Shown here in pieces: positions 33,772-41,853 of a stretch of DNA of 64,000 nucleotides. The stretch's first letter is position 1, and every line of letters starts with the position of its first letter. This stretch comes from Desulfosporosinus sp. OT. Lineage in GTDB: Bacteria > Bacillota > Desulfitobacteriia > Desulfitobacteriales > Desulfitobacteriaceae. The translations under genes and the position numbers were made by a program. The notes below the pieces were generated by a model. That model was not told the origin of the DNA. It was given only the letters and a program-made list of their open reading frames with translations, and did no database searches. The stretch lies in contig NZ_AGAF01000104.1 in assembly GCF_000224515.1 (NCBI RefSeq), forward strand, positions 21,427-85,426, given 5' to 3'.

Positions 33772-35094
33772 TTAGCGAAAAATTTGTGTAATAAAGTTCA
33801 TAAACGCTGGCGTGATGTAGGGGGTATAGACAAAATCTAAGAACAAAAACAGAATAAGTCCCACAACCCCACCGATCATGGAGCCATTGATCCTGATCCA
33901 TTGGAGATCGTTACCCGCCTTGTCCTCAACAAATTGATTTAGATCCTGGTCTGTATATGCTTCAAGAGTCTCTCTAACCATGCAACCGATCATGTCATGT
34001 TCATTTTGGATCACCTGACATATGGTATCCACAATGAACCTATTAATTTTCTCCCGAAGTTCTGGATTATCCTGAATACTAACCCAGTATCTATCTACGA
34101 AAGACTGAACCACATGATAGAATTCATTTGGTTCAGAAGAAGTTAAAGGAGCGGCAACGACGTTCAGAGCTGGGCGAAGAATCGTTTCTAAAAATTCTTC
34201 CAACAACTCTTCTGACAATAAGTCCTCCTTCCAATGCTCAGCTTGTGCCACAAACTGGAAATTAGAGTTTAATTTAACTATCCCTTCCAATAAAGCATCC
34301 CTGAGATTGTCACGCAACGAATCCATCGGGTTTCTTAATCTTCGTAAGGTTAAAAGCAGCTCTACTTGCAAAGCATCTGCTGCTTCATCGAGGTTTAAGC
34401 CGTCGGACATTTCCATAAATCCCATCAAGGTGCGAAATATTGACCCCCCATTGCTTACTTTTTCCTCTTTAACTTCCTCAAGGTAACGCAGAATAACCAA
34501 GCGAGTTTCTTCGTCAGCGGCTTTATCCCACAATCTTTCAGCTAATAGGTCCAGCCCTTGATCGATATATCCATGCGCTAACGCCCACTCACTCAGGATT
34601 TGCACCTTTGGCGCCAAGTACCAAGTCTTGGCACCGCTGCGGAGGAACTTTGCTAAGCTCTCAGCAAGCTGGGATGGTTCCTGTTTTTCTGCATAACGAC
34701 GGAGATAGGCCAAAGTCTTGTTAGTTAGATAAACCGACCCACCTGCTCTCTCGACATATTGAAAGAGTCCATCAACAAATGAAATCCTCTCGATTTTCTT
34801 ACGGATTACATCCATGCGCAGCAATTCTGTCTGCACTATGCTCGCCACGGCTTCAATCACCTTTTCACGATTTCGAGGGATCAGGGCAGTATGATAACCC
34901 CAACCCAACGGTTTTTTAAAAATTGCCGTTACTGCAAACCAATCAGCGATTCCACCAACTAAAGCTGCTTCCGAGACAAAATATATTAACCTGATTCCAA
35001 ACACATTAGGACTCATATATTCTAGCACTGCCGCACCTATGAAAAAGAGGAAAACGACGGTTAAAGTGATATTTGCTTTTTTATGATAGTTCAT
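33772..35094 (-). CDS. DUF445-family membrane protein, paralogue 2
   Basis: This 440-residue protein has hydrophobic helices at the N-terminus (about 8-60) and at the very C-terminus, with a long helical middle. The family landmarks are GGIADWFAVTAIFKKPLG near 50 and VEDKAGNDLQWIRINGSMIGGVVG near 400. DUF445/YheB proteins have no established biochemical function. It overlaps the upstream paralogue by 4 bp, so the pair is co-translated. Both share the same N- and C-terminal motifs, so they arose by duplication. Confidence 0.85.
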   Translation of the reverse strand: MNYHKKANITLTVVFLFFIGAAVLEYMSPNVFGIRLIYFVSEAALVGGIADWFAVTAIFKKPLGWGYHTALIPRNREKVIEAVASIVQTELLRMDVIRKKIERISFVDGLFQYVERAGGSVYLTNKTLAYLRRYAEKQEPSQLAESLAKFLRSGAKTWYLAPKVQILSEWALAHGYIDQGLDLLAERLWDKAADEETRLVILRYLEEVKEEKVSNGGSIFRTLMGFMEMSDGLNLDEAADALQVELLLTLRRLRNPMDSLRDNLRDALLEGIVKLNSNFQFVAQAEHWKEDLLSEELLEEFLETILRPALNVVAAPLTSSEPNEFYHVVQSFVDRYWVSIQDNPELREKINRFIVDTICQVIQNEHDMIGCMVRETLEAYTDQDLNQFVEDKAGNDLQWIRINGSMIGGVVGLILFLFLDFVYTPYITPAFMNFITQIFR

Positions 35095-36338
35095 CGTAAC
35101 ACCATCCCGAGCAAGTAGATCAACATTCCAGCCAAACTGCCTACGATCGACCCATTAATCCGAATCATTTGCAGGTCATTACCAGCTTTGTCCTCAATCA
35201 GCTCAACTAGCATGTCATCCGTCAGCGGGTCCAGACCTTCACGAACCATTCGCCCGATTATATTATGATGATGACCAATCCGCTTTTGAAGAATATTTTT
35301 AACCTCTTCGTCCACTTTCAGCCTAAGGTCAAGATTATGTTCTAATCTCCCAAGGTATTCGTCCCAGTTGCCTCGTAAATCAGCACTTATAGTTTCAAGC
35401 ATAGCAGGCAACTTTCCCGAGCTTGTCCTCAATAACCCGGCCGTTTGGCCCTTTACTTTTCTGTTTTCCAATACTCTCGTTACGGCAGTAAGGAAAAACC
35501 GATCGACCCTTTCTTGAAGTGAAGATTTCGTCTTGAGTTCCACGACAAAGTGAAGCAAGGAATCCTTCAGCCACTGCTCAACTGTACCGTCCTGTAAAGC
35601 TGTTTTGACCTTTTCTTGGAGACCGTGCGCCAGAACAGAGGGCGCAGGCAGGAACTTTTCGACCAGTTTCCGAGCAGGATTGTTTTCCCCATATCGTGTC
35701 AAGGCAGCCTCCATCATATCCGTTAGTGCATCACTGACTTCAATCTGATCCACAAATTCGTAGCTAGCCTGGCAGATGACCTTCAATAGCTGGTCGACAT
35801 CTCCGTGTTCCACGGAAAATCTGATAACTTCAGCAAGAGTTTGCGAAAGATTCAAATTATCTATGTTTTGTTGAAACAAGCCCTGAATCTGTCGTTTAAG
35901 CCCATCCGGCTCCACATGGTTAACCATATCCTCAGCGAGATCCGTTAGTAAGAGGCCCACAGCAAGCTTAACCTCCTGCTTGCCAAAGACCCGAATGAGT
36001 ACTCCAGAAAAATCCCAAGCGGATAGTTTGCGCTGAAGCAGGTCTTGCGACAGTAATTCATTCTGTACCATATCTGCCAAGGCAGAAAATATACGGTCTC
36101 GGTTCTGGGGAATAATTTCCGTTCGTAGGATTTTGCCTGATCTAATTCCCAAAGGCCGCCGAAAAAGCGCTGTCACTGCAAACCAATCGGCAAGCCCCCC
36201 GATCATTCCCGCGCTACATCCACTTGAGATGAGTCCGCCAGCAAAACTCCCATGAAAAGGATAACTTATTAAAAATCCTAGGGTAATCCCCCCCAGGGTG
36301 AGATTAGCAACCCGAGTATTATTTATTCTTTTGGCCAT
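35091..36338 (-). CDS. DUF445-family membrane protein, paralogue 1
   Basis: This 415-residue protein has N-terminal membrane segments (about 12-60) with GGLADWFAVTALFRRPLG, and ends with EDKAGNDLQMIRINGSIVGSLAG plus a last helix. It clearly resembles the next gene over its whole length, though the middle parts have diverged. The function of the family is unknown; an envelope or cell-surface role is often assumed. The start has a GTGAAAAATT leader with a weak ribosome site. Confidence 0.85.
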   Translation of the reverse strand: MAKRINNTRVANLTLGGITLGFLISYPFHGSFAGGLISSGCSAGMIGGLADWFAVTALFRRPLGIRSGKILRTEIIPQNRDRIFSALADMVQNELLSQDLLQRKLSAWDFSGVLIRVFGKQEVKLAVGLLLTDLAEDMVNHVEPDGLKRQIQGLFQQNIDNLNLSQTLAEVIRFSVEHGDVDQLLKVICQASYEFVDQIEVSDALTDMMEAALTRYGENNPARKLVEKFLPAPSVLAHGLQEKVKTALQDGTVEQWLKDSLLHFVVELKTKSSLQERVDRFFLTAVTRVLENRKVKGQTAGLLRTSSGKLPAMLETISADLRGNWDEYLGRLEHNLDLRLKVDEEVKNILQKRIGHHHNIIGRMVREGLDPLTDDMLVELIEDKAGNDLQMIRINGSIVGSLAGMLIYLLGMVLR

Positions 36339-36429
36339 AATTTTTCACCTACATCAAAGCATTAATAAGAATCCAAGCTTACACTTTTGAGAGCACTCAT
36401 AGACACAAACAGCGCCACACGGTTGACAG

Positions 36430-36735
36430 CTTCGCTCCAAACCCCCGTCGACCCAAGCCAGAGGAAGTTTCTCTGCTTAGAGAGCGCTTTAGTGGAATTG
36501 CGTCAATGAGCGCAGGTGATAAGGCGTTAAGAAACGCAACGGGACTTGTCCATGACTCAAACAGGACGTTTGAGGTTAGAGCACCGCCATGGATGGCAAG
36601 GTGCCGTGATGGACTGATGCCGCGGTGCCCGAAGACACTGTCTTCGCTCGTATTAGCCTTCTTGCAGGATGGCAAAGAGCGGCGCACATGCAGAAAGCCC
36701 AGAGGTTTTGCGTTTTAGCCTTAGCGACAAGCGAA
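36430..36735. repeat. Repeat type A copy, interrupted by repeat type B
   Basis: The 36339-36864 gap contains no gene. From about 36448 to 36537 and again from 36687 to 36721 the sequence matches, in inverted orientation, the type A element at 1790-1965. At the latter the two halves are joined directly, with AACGCAACGG followed within a few bases by CATGCAGAAAGCCCAGAGG. Here about 150 bp lie between these halves, and this insert carries type B motifs. The right flank (36722-36850) holds a GATAGTCTCCGG/GGAGACTATC hairpin. Confidence 0.7.
36538..36686. repeat. Mosaic repeat type B, copy 3 (nested)
   Basis: It contains CATGACTCAAACAGGACGTT with GAGGTTAGAGC, then GCAAGGTGCCGTGATGG, then GAAGACACTGTCTTCGC and TCGTATTAGCCTTCTTGCA. 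These segments match the copies at 41.5 and 55.8 kb. It lies within a type A element, so it was acquired after that element was in place. Confidence 0.7.
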
Positions 36736-36864
36736 TAGCAATGGAACGAGTCGATCACGATAGTCTCCGGTGGAGACTATCGCCGAAGGCGCTGACTCAC
36801 AACGAACACTTATCGCCGTAGGATGCAGAGACACTTCCTCCCTATTCTAGTCTATTTTTCATTC

Positions 36865-38034
36865 CTACACCAGTGAAGATTCAATCTTCGGGCTTAGTTT
36901 ACTTCCGGCAACTAAAACAATCAGCACTAAAAATACTGCCCCCGTGATATATGGTAAGCCCATACCTATTTCAAAAAGGGCTCCGCCAGTAACCGGGCCA
37001 AAAACTCTTCCAAGACTGGCAAATGCCTGAAAAAATCCTAGGGAAGCTCCCTGGCCGCGAGAGTTCTGTTTCGTAACGAGACTTGAGCTGGTTGGCGTCA
37101 TCAAGGAGTTACCCACCATAAAAACAACCGTCGAGATCACTAATAAAACAATGTGCCTGGATAATACAATCGAAATAAGCCCAAGCGAAGAGAGGAATGC
37201 GCCTGAGTTCACGAGTCTAGCCTCCCCAAACTTTTTAACCAATGGGCCAATAAGACCTCCCTGTACAATCACAGCGAAGATCCCGAGGATAGCAAACGTG
37301 ATCCCCATTTCTTCAGGGCCAAAACCTACTTTATCTGCCGAATATAAAGCAAAGGTGCTTTCAAACATTGACATTGAGAAACTGATGACGAAATTGAAGG
37401 CGAATAGAGCAAACAAGGGATCCTTCACGACCGCTAAGGTAAGTCTAGGCCTCCTGCGACCGGGAAGATCCGAACGCTTCAGAGATTCTGGCAAAAATCT
37501 CCAGGTGAAGGGTAGCAGAAGCAAGGCTAACCCTCCCGCAACGAAGAATGGTAAAGAGAAACTATAAAGACCAAGCCAACCGCCTATAGCAGGACCAAAA
37601 ACCATTCCCAGCCCCATCGCAGCACCCAGCATACCCATTCCTTTCGAACGATCTGCTCCTTCCGTAATATCGGCTAAGTAGGCCATTGCTGTCGGCAAGG
37701 TTGCAGAAGAAACCATGCCCGCTAAAGCGCGGAGTCCAATTAATAAATAAAGGTCGTTGATCATCCCGAACATTAAAAATGTCACACCATATCCACCAAG
37801 TCCAATAAGAAGAACTGGCCGACGACCAATGCGATCGGATAGCCTACCCCAAATCGGAGCAAAAATAAACTGCATGATGGAATAGACAGACATAAAAATC
37901 CCCAAGGAAAGGGCTCCTCCGCCTAACTTTTCCACAAAGAACGGCAAGATTGGAATAACGATTCCGAATCCAACCATAACCAAAAATTGAATAATGAGCA
38001 GGATTGTCATTGGGCGCATGATCTTCTTTCGCAT
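36865..38034 (-). CDS. MFS drug-efflux-type transporter
   Basis: This 389-residue protein has twelve predicted membrane helices, with motif A GRLSDRIGRRPVLLIG after TM2 and a drug/H+ antiporter-like motif C (GAAMGLGMVFGPAIGGWLG) in TM5. It resembles TetA/NorA/Bmr-type exporters. A MarR regulator lies 48 bp upstream on the same strand, forming a likely self-regulated efflux operon. The substrate is unknown. Confidence 0.85.
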   Translation of the reverse strand: MRKKIMRPMTILLIIQFLVMVGFGIVIPILPFFVEKLGGGALSLGIFMSVYSIMQFIFAPIWGRLSDRIGRRPVLLIGLGGYGVTFLMFGMINDLYLLIGLRALAGMVSSATLPTAMAYLADITEGADRSKGMGMLGAAMGLGMVFGPAIGGWLGLYSFSLPFFVAGGLALLLLPFTWRFLPESLKRSDLPGRRRPRLTLAVVKDPLFALFAFNFVISFSMSMFESTFALYSADKVGFGPEEMGITFAILGIFAVIVQGGLIGPLVKKFGEARLVNSGAFLSSLGLISIVLSRHIVLLVISTVVFMVGNSLMTPTSSSLVTKQNSRGQGASLGFFQAFASLGRVFGPVTGGALFEIGMGLPYITGAVFLVLIVLVAGSKLSPKIESSLV

Positions 38035-38082
38035 TCCGATTAAGCTCCTATCATTTATATCATTTTCTCTCTGAAATCAGCC

Positions 38083-38553
38083 TTAACAAGGTATCCGATC
38101 GTCCCCTTTTTGGAGTGCTAAATCTTCTAACACAATGTTCATCTGTTCTAAGGACCTATTTAGTTCGCTCACCTGATTAGCATCAAGCTTCTCATAAATG
38201 CGTGCGAACTTTGTTTTTCTTTCTTTCTCGAAGGATTTTAATGGCTCAATTCCCTTAGGCGAAAGTTGGATTAAGACCATTCGGCGATCTTCCTCGCTAC
38301 GGATCCGTGTAATGAGGCCTAATTTATGAAGTCGATCCACAAATCCTGTGACTGCCCCCAACGTAATACCGAACTGTTGGGCAATGTCCGACGGTGTACA
38401 GGTTCCACTACGTTCTAGATATTTTAAGAACATCATCTGATGCATGGATAAGTCACTCTCTTCAGGCATCAGAAAGCATTGATATTTCTTCCAAACCATT
38501 CTGAATAAATGGTCAGTCTCTTCCATAAGAGCAACTTCTTTTTCCTTGATCAC
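38083..38553 (-). CDS. MarR-family transcriptional regulator
   Basis: About 156 residues with a winged helix-turn-helix: the recognition part CTPSDIAQQFGITLGAVTGFVDRLHKLGLI lies near 65-95, followed by the wing SEEDRRMVLIQLSPKG. MarR dimers repress nearby transporter genes until a ligand binds. It precedes the MFS gene. GTG at 38553 is preferred since AAAGGAG lies 8 bp upstream; the GTG at 38562 overlaps that site. Confidence 0.88.
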   Translation of the reverse strand: MIKEKEVALMEETDHLFRMVWKKYQCFLMPEESDLSMHQMMFLKYLERSGTCTPSDIAQQFGITLGAVTGFVDRLHKLGLITRIRSEEDRRMVLIQLSPKGIEPLKSFEKERKTKFARIYEKLDANQVSELNRSLEQMNIVLEDLALQKGDDRIPC

Positions 38554-38670
38554 TCGTATCACTCCTTTAATGGTGAGAGTGTTGCGACCTCAACCACAAT
38601 TATTAATTATAAGTACCCTAAATAGTTTATGTCAATAAGTATCTCTTCTATAATCAGTCATTTAGTGTTT

Positions 38671-38747
38671 AGTCTTTTGAGTCCTCTCCCCCTCAACCTT
38701 AACTCAAAAGACTCAGTCTCGCATTAGGAGTCTGAGTCTTTTATTCC
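38671..38747 (+). promoter_or_regulatory. Competing hairpins upstream of the hydrogenase genes
   Basis: In the 38554-38968 gap, AGTCTTTTGAGT (38671) can pair with ACTCAAAAGACT (38702). The overlapping AAAGACTCAG (38707) can instead pair with CTGAGTCTTT (38732), which is followed by T-rich sequence. The two structures exclude each other, as in an attenuator. The remaining 220 bp before hydC hold no gene. It could also be a simple terminator. Confidence 0.45.
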
Positions 38748-38968
38748 TCACTTCATCATTCCCTTAGGTTACCAATGTATTTATTTTGGGTTGTCCGCTT
38801 CGAACGAGCAACCGTTCGGTATCCCTACCAGCGTACTAGATTTAATTCTTAAGAGTAACCTCACTGGAGAATCATTCAATATTATTTTGTCGGATACTCT
38901 GAGATGTATACGTAAATTCATATAACAATGGGAATAGTAAACACAGTTATTGATAAAGGAGGATTCCC

Positions 38969-39469
38969 ATGTGTGACAACGCCTCAATCAAAGACCCCTA
39001 TCGCCAACTTGATGAGTATATCGACACACTCCCCTATAAAAAGGAAAACCTTATCGGAATCCTGCATCAAGCTCAAGAACTCTTCGGATACCTGCCCGAC
39101 AAGTTGCAATGGCATATCGCTCAAAAGCTTGACATCCCTTCCGCCAAAGTCTATGGGGTCGTAAGTTTCTACTCCTTTTTTACTATGAAGCCCCGGGGGA
39201 AACACGTTATTAATGTATGTATGGGCACCGCCTGTTTTGTACGAGGTGCTGAGAAACTACAGGCCGAACTAGAAAAACAGTTGGGGATTAAAACTGGACA
39301 AACCACTGAAGACAATCTCTTTTCCTTAGATTCTCTACGCTGTATTGGAGCATGTGGGCTGGCCCCAGTTATGATGATCGATGGAAAAGTCTATGGACGT
39401 CTTCATGAACCGGAAGAGATTAGACAGATCCTCGAAAAATATCGCCTGGAAGCGATGCCCGAGGCGTGA
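38969..39469 (+). CDS. hydC: NuoE-like [2Fe-2S] subunit of NAD-linked [FeFe] hydrogenase
   Basis: This 166-residue thioredoxin-like ferredoxin has an N-terminal helical NuoE domain (LIGILHQAQELFGYLP) and the four cluster ligands in CMGTACF (about 85-90) and CIGACG (about 128-132). It forms part of the trimeric HydABC complex that passes electrons between NADH, ferredoxin and hydrogen. It is 88 bp upstream of hydB. A strong AAAGGAGGA site precedes the ATG. Confidence 0.9.
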   Translation: MCDNASIKDPYRQLDEYIDTLPYKKENLIGILHQAQELFGYLPDKLQWHIAQKLDIPSAKVYGVVSFYSFFTMKPRGKHVINVCMGTACFVRGAEKLQAELEKQLGIKTGQTTEDNLFSLDSLRCIGACGLAPVMMIDGKVYGRLHEPEEIRQILEKYRLEAMPEA

Positions 39470-39557
39470 GGCGCGATGCACGAGACTTGAAACTTGTACT
39501 CGAACTCGAACTTCAAGCTTCGATTAAGTACCATCACTAAAGGAAGTGAAGCCATAA

Positions 39558-41444
39558 ATGAAACTAACAAGTATCAATGAACTAAATGCCTTAAAAACAC
39601 AAAACCGCGTTCTCCTTGAAAACCGTCGCCTAACACACCCTGTCACGACAAAAGATGCTCTAGGCATGCCCAGAAATGTTTTGGTCTGTGGCGGGCCCGG
39701 TTGCCACTCTTCAGGCAGTCCCAAAATCGCTGAGCTCCTTGAAGAGGAACTGAACCGGCGAGGTTTATCCGAACAGGTTAAAGTTTTCCAACCAGGCTGT
39801 TTTGGTTTTTGCGAAAAGGGGCCGATGATTGAGATTCACCCTGACAACACAACCTACTGTGAGGTTTCCGCCCCAGACGTGGCTGTCATAGTAGAAGAGC
39901 ATCTTATTCAGGGAAACCAAGTAGAACGCCTTCTCTTTATGGAGCCGAGTACTAAAAAACGTTTTGCTGCTGACCTCCCCTTTTATCAGGGCCAACTTCG
40001 CATTGCTCTCCGTAACGTTGGCTATATTGCCCCTGAAAACATTCTTGAATATATAGCTGCCGACGGCTACCAGGCCTTGGCTAGCGTCCTTCTTAATAAG
40101 AATTCTCTCGAAGTCATCGACACGATTAAAAAAAGCGGTCTGAGAGGACGAGGTGGCGGCGGATTTCCTACCGGCTTAAAATGGGAATTAACACGTAAAA
40201 GCGAAGCCAAACAACGATATATCATTTGTAATGCCGATGAAGGAGACCCGGGCGCCTTTATGGACCGCTCCATTTTAGAAGGAGACCCCCATAGCGTTTT
40301 AGAAGGCATGCTCATTGCAGGCTCTGCGATCGGGGCTAGCCATGGCTTTATCTATGTCCGAGCAGAATACCCAGCAGCCATTCGCCGTTTGCAAATTGCC
40401 ATAGGGCAAGCTCGGGACTATGGGTTGCTTGGGAAAGGGATTTTAGGCAGTGATTTTTGTTTTGACATTGAGCTTAAATACGGTGCCGGGGCCTTTGTCT
40501 GCGGTGAGGAAACTTCTCTGATGCATTCCATCGAAGGGGCTAGAGGAGAACCTTCTGTCAAACCGCCCTTTCCTGCCGAAAAAGGGCTATGGGGGAAACC
40601 AACTTGTGTCAATAATGTGGAAACACTTGCCAATGTCCCACCCATTATTCTCAAGGGAGCGGATTGGTTCGCCAGTATCGGGACGGAAAAAAGCAAAGGA
40701 ACGAAAGTGTTCGCCTTAGCAGGTAAGGTTCAGAATGTTGGACTTGTGGAAGTCCCCATGGGGACAACTCTCCGGCAAATTATCTTTAACATGGGCGGCG
40801 GAATCAAACGACATAAGACGTTTAAAGCCGCACAAACCGGAGGCCCTTCTGGCGGTTGTATTCCGTCCAAGTATTTGGATACCCCCATTGATTATGAATC
40901 CTTAGCCGCAATTGGCTCGATGATGGGCTCCGGCGGACTCATCGTCATGGATGAAAGTGATTGTATGGTCAATATTGCCAAATTTTTCCTGGAATTTTCT
41001 GTGGACGAATCCTGTGGACGCTGTACTGCTTGCAGGGTCGGCACGAAACGTCTTCATGAAATTCTAACGAAAATAACGGAAGGCAAAGGGACGTTAGATG
41101 ATCTGGATAAACTAGAAAAGCTGGGCAAAATCATTAAGGACACCTCCCTTTGCGGGCTAGGACAAACTGCTCCCAATCCTATTCTGTCCACGATAAAGTA
41201 TTTCCGTGACGAGTACCTGGCGCATATCCTCGACAAAACCTGTCCAGCGGGCGTTTGTAAAAGCTTATTAAAGTATCACATCACCGAAAATTGCATTGGA
41301 TGCACCCTTTGCGCCAAGAAATGTCCAGCTAATTGCATCACCGGTACAGCCAAGGAGCGTCACGTTATTGACGAAGAACGTTGCCTAAACTGTGGGGCAT
41401 GCATGGAGCAATGCCGTGTCACCGGTGCTATTATCCACCATTAA
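39558..41444 (+). CDS. hydB: NuoF-like flavoprotein subunit of NAD-linked [FeFe] hydrogenase
   Basis: This 628-residue protein has an N-terminal thioredoxin-like [2Fe-2S] region (35-125), an FMN/NADH-binding domain with GLRGRGGGGFPTGLKW near 195 and GAGAFVCGEETSL near 310, and an SLBB segment. The [4Fe-4S] motif ESCGRCTACRVG is near 485, and two C-terminal ferredoxin clusters are near 575-620. HydB is the NADH and bifurcation subunit. It is followed by a 400-bp repeat block before hydA. Length matches clostridial and Thermotoga HydB. Confidence 0.93.
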   Translation: MKLTSINELNALKTQNRVLLENRRLTHPVTTKDALGMPRNVLVCGGPGCHSSGSPKIAELLEEELNRRGLSEQVKVFQPGCFGFCEKGPMIEIHPDNTTYCEVSAPDVAVIVEEHLIQGNQVERLLFMEPSTKKRFAADLPFYQGQLRIALRNVGYIAPENILEYIAADGYQALASVLLNKNSLEVIDTIKKSGLRGRGGGGFPTGLKWELTRKSEAKQRYIICNADEGDPGAFMDRSILEGDPHSVLEGMLIAGSAIGASHGFIYVRAEYPAAIRRLQIAIGQARDYGLLGKGILGSDFCFDIELKYGAGAFVCGEETSLMHSIEGARGEPSVKPPFPAEKGLWGKPTCVNNVETLANVPPIILKGADWFASIGTEKSKGTKVFALAGKVQNVGLVEVPMGTTLRQIIFNMGGGIKRHKTFKAAQTGGPSGGCIPSKYLDTPIDYESLAAIGSMMGSGGLIVMDESDCMVNIAKFFLEFSVDESCGRCTACRVGTKRLHEILTKITEGKGTLDDLDKLEKLGKIIKDTSLCGLGQTAPNPILSTIKYFRDEYLAHILDKTCPAGVCKSLLKYHITENCIGCTLCAKKCPANCITGTAKERHVIDEERCLNCGACMEQCRVTGAIIHH

Positions 41445-41460
41445 GGTACCCTTCTTATTA

Positions 41461-41838
41461 GAATGCGTGGGCATAAGTGCAACTAGGCGGCCGCTGGCCA
41501 TGGATGGCCGAGTGTCCCTGTAGCCATGACTCGAACAGGACGTTCGAGGTTAGAGCGCTGCCAAGACGATAAGCGGACGAGCTTATCGCCACACTGCAAC
41601 TCATTACGCATACTCCTGCAGTGTGGATTGGCAAAGCGCCGTGATGGCGAGAAGGGACCGCTTTTGCAAGCTGCAAAGAAGGCTAATTCGTGCGAAGACA
41701 GTGTCTGCAAGAAGAGTTAATACGTGCAAAGACTGTGTCTGCGAGAAGGGGTAATACGTGCGAAGACAGTGTCTGCGAGAAGGGGTAATACGTGCGAAGA
41801 CAGTGTCTTCGTGTGTGAGCGCCAGCCAAGTTTGCTTT
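41461..41838. repeat. Mosaic repeat type B, copy 4, between hydB and hydA
   Basis: This gene-free block is the largest copy. It holds GCATAAGTGCAACTAGGC, GGCCGAGTGTCCCTGTA, the hairpin CTCGAACAGGACGTTCGAG, and a CACACTGCAACTC/CTGCAGTGTG stem. A tandem array at 41692-41807 and a GAGCGCCAGCCAAGTTT end (reverse complement of the common AAACTTGGCTGGCGC border) finish it. It ends about 5 bp before the hydA ribosome site. It splits an operon that is normally compact. Confidence 0.8.
41692..41807. repeat. 34-bp tandem repeat, four units
   Basis: Units start at 41692, 41726, 41760 and 41794, giving an exact period of 34 bp. Each has the near-palindrome GAAGACAGTGTCT followed by GCGAGAAGGGGTAATACGTGC with a few changes; the last unit is cut short. 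There are no spacers, so it is not a CRISPR array. Translating it creates false N-terminal extensions of hydA and, in a similar array, of trpE. Confidence 0.85.
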
Positions 41839-41853
41839 AAAGGAGGACTCTGT

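Noticed and set aside
41692-41807. 34-bp repeats as a CRISPR array
   Set aside because: The units are directly adjacent with no spacers, and no cas genes are in the window.
41758-41853. N-terminal extension of HydA (32 residues)
   Set aside because: It is translated from the tandem repeat, and the ATG at 41854 has a proper ribosome site and matches HydA starts.
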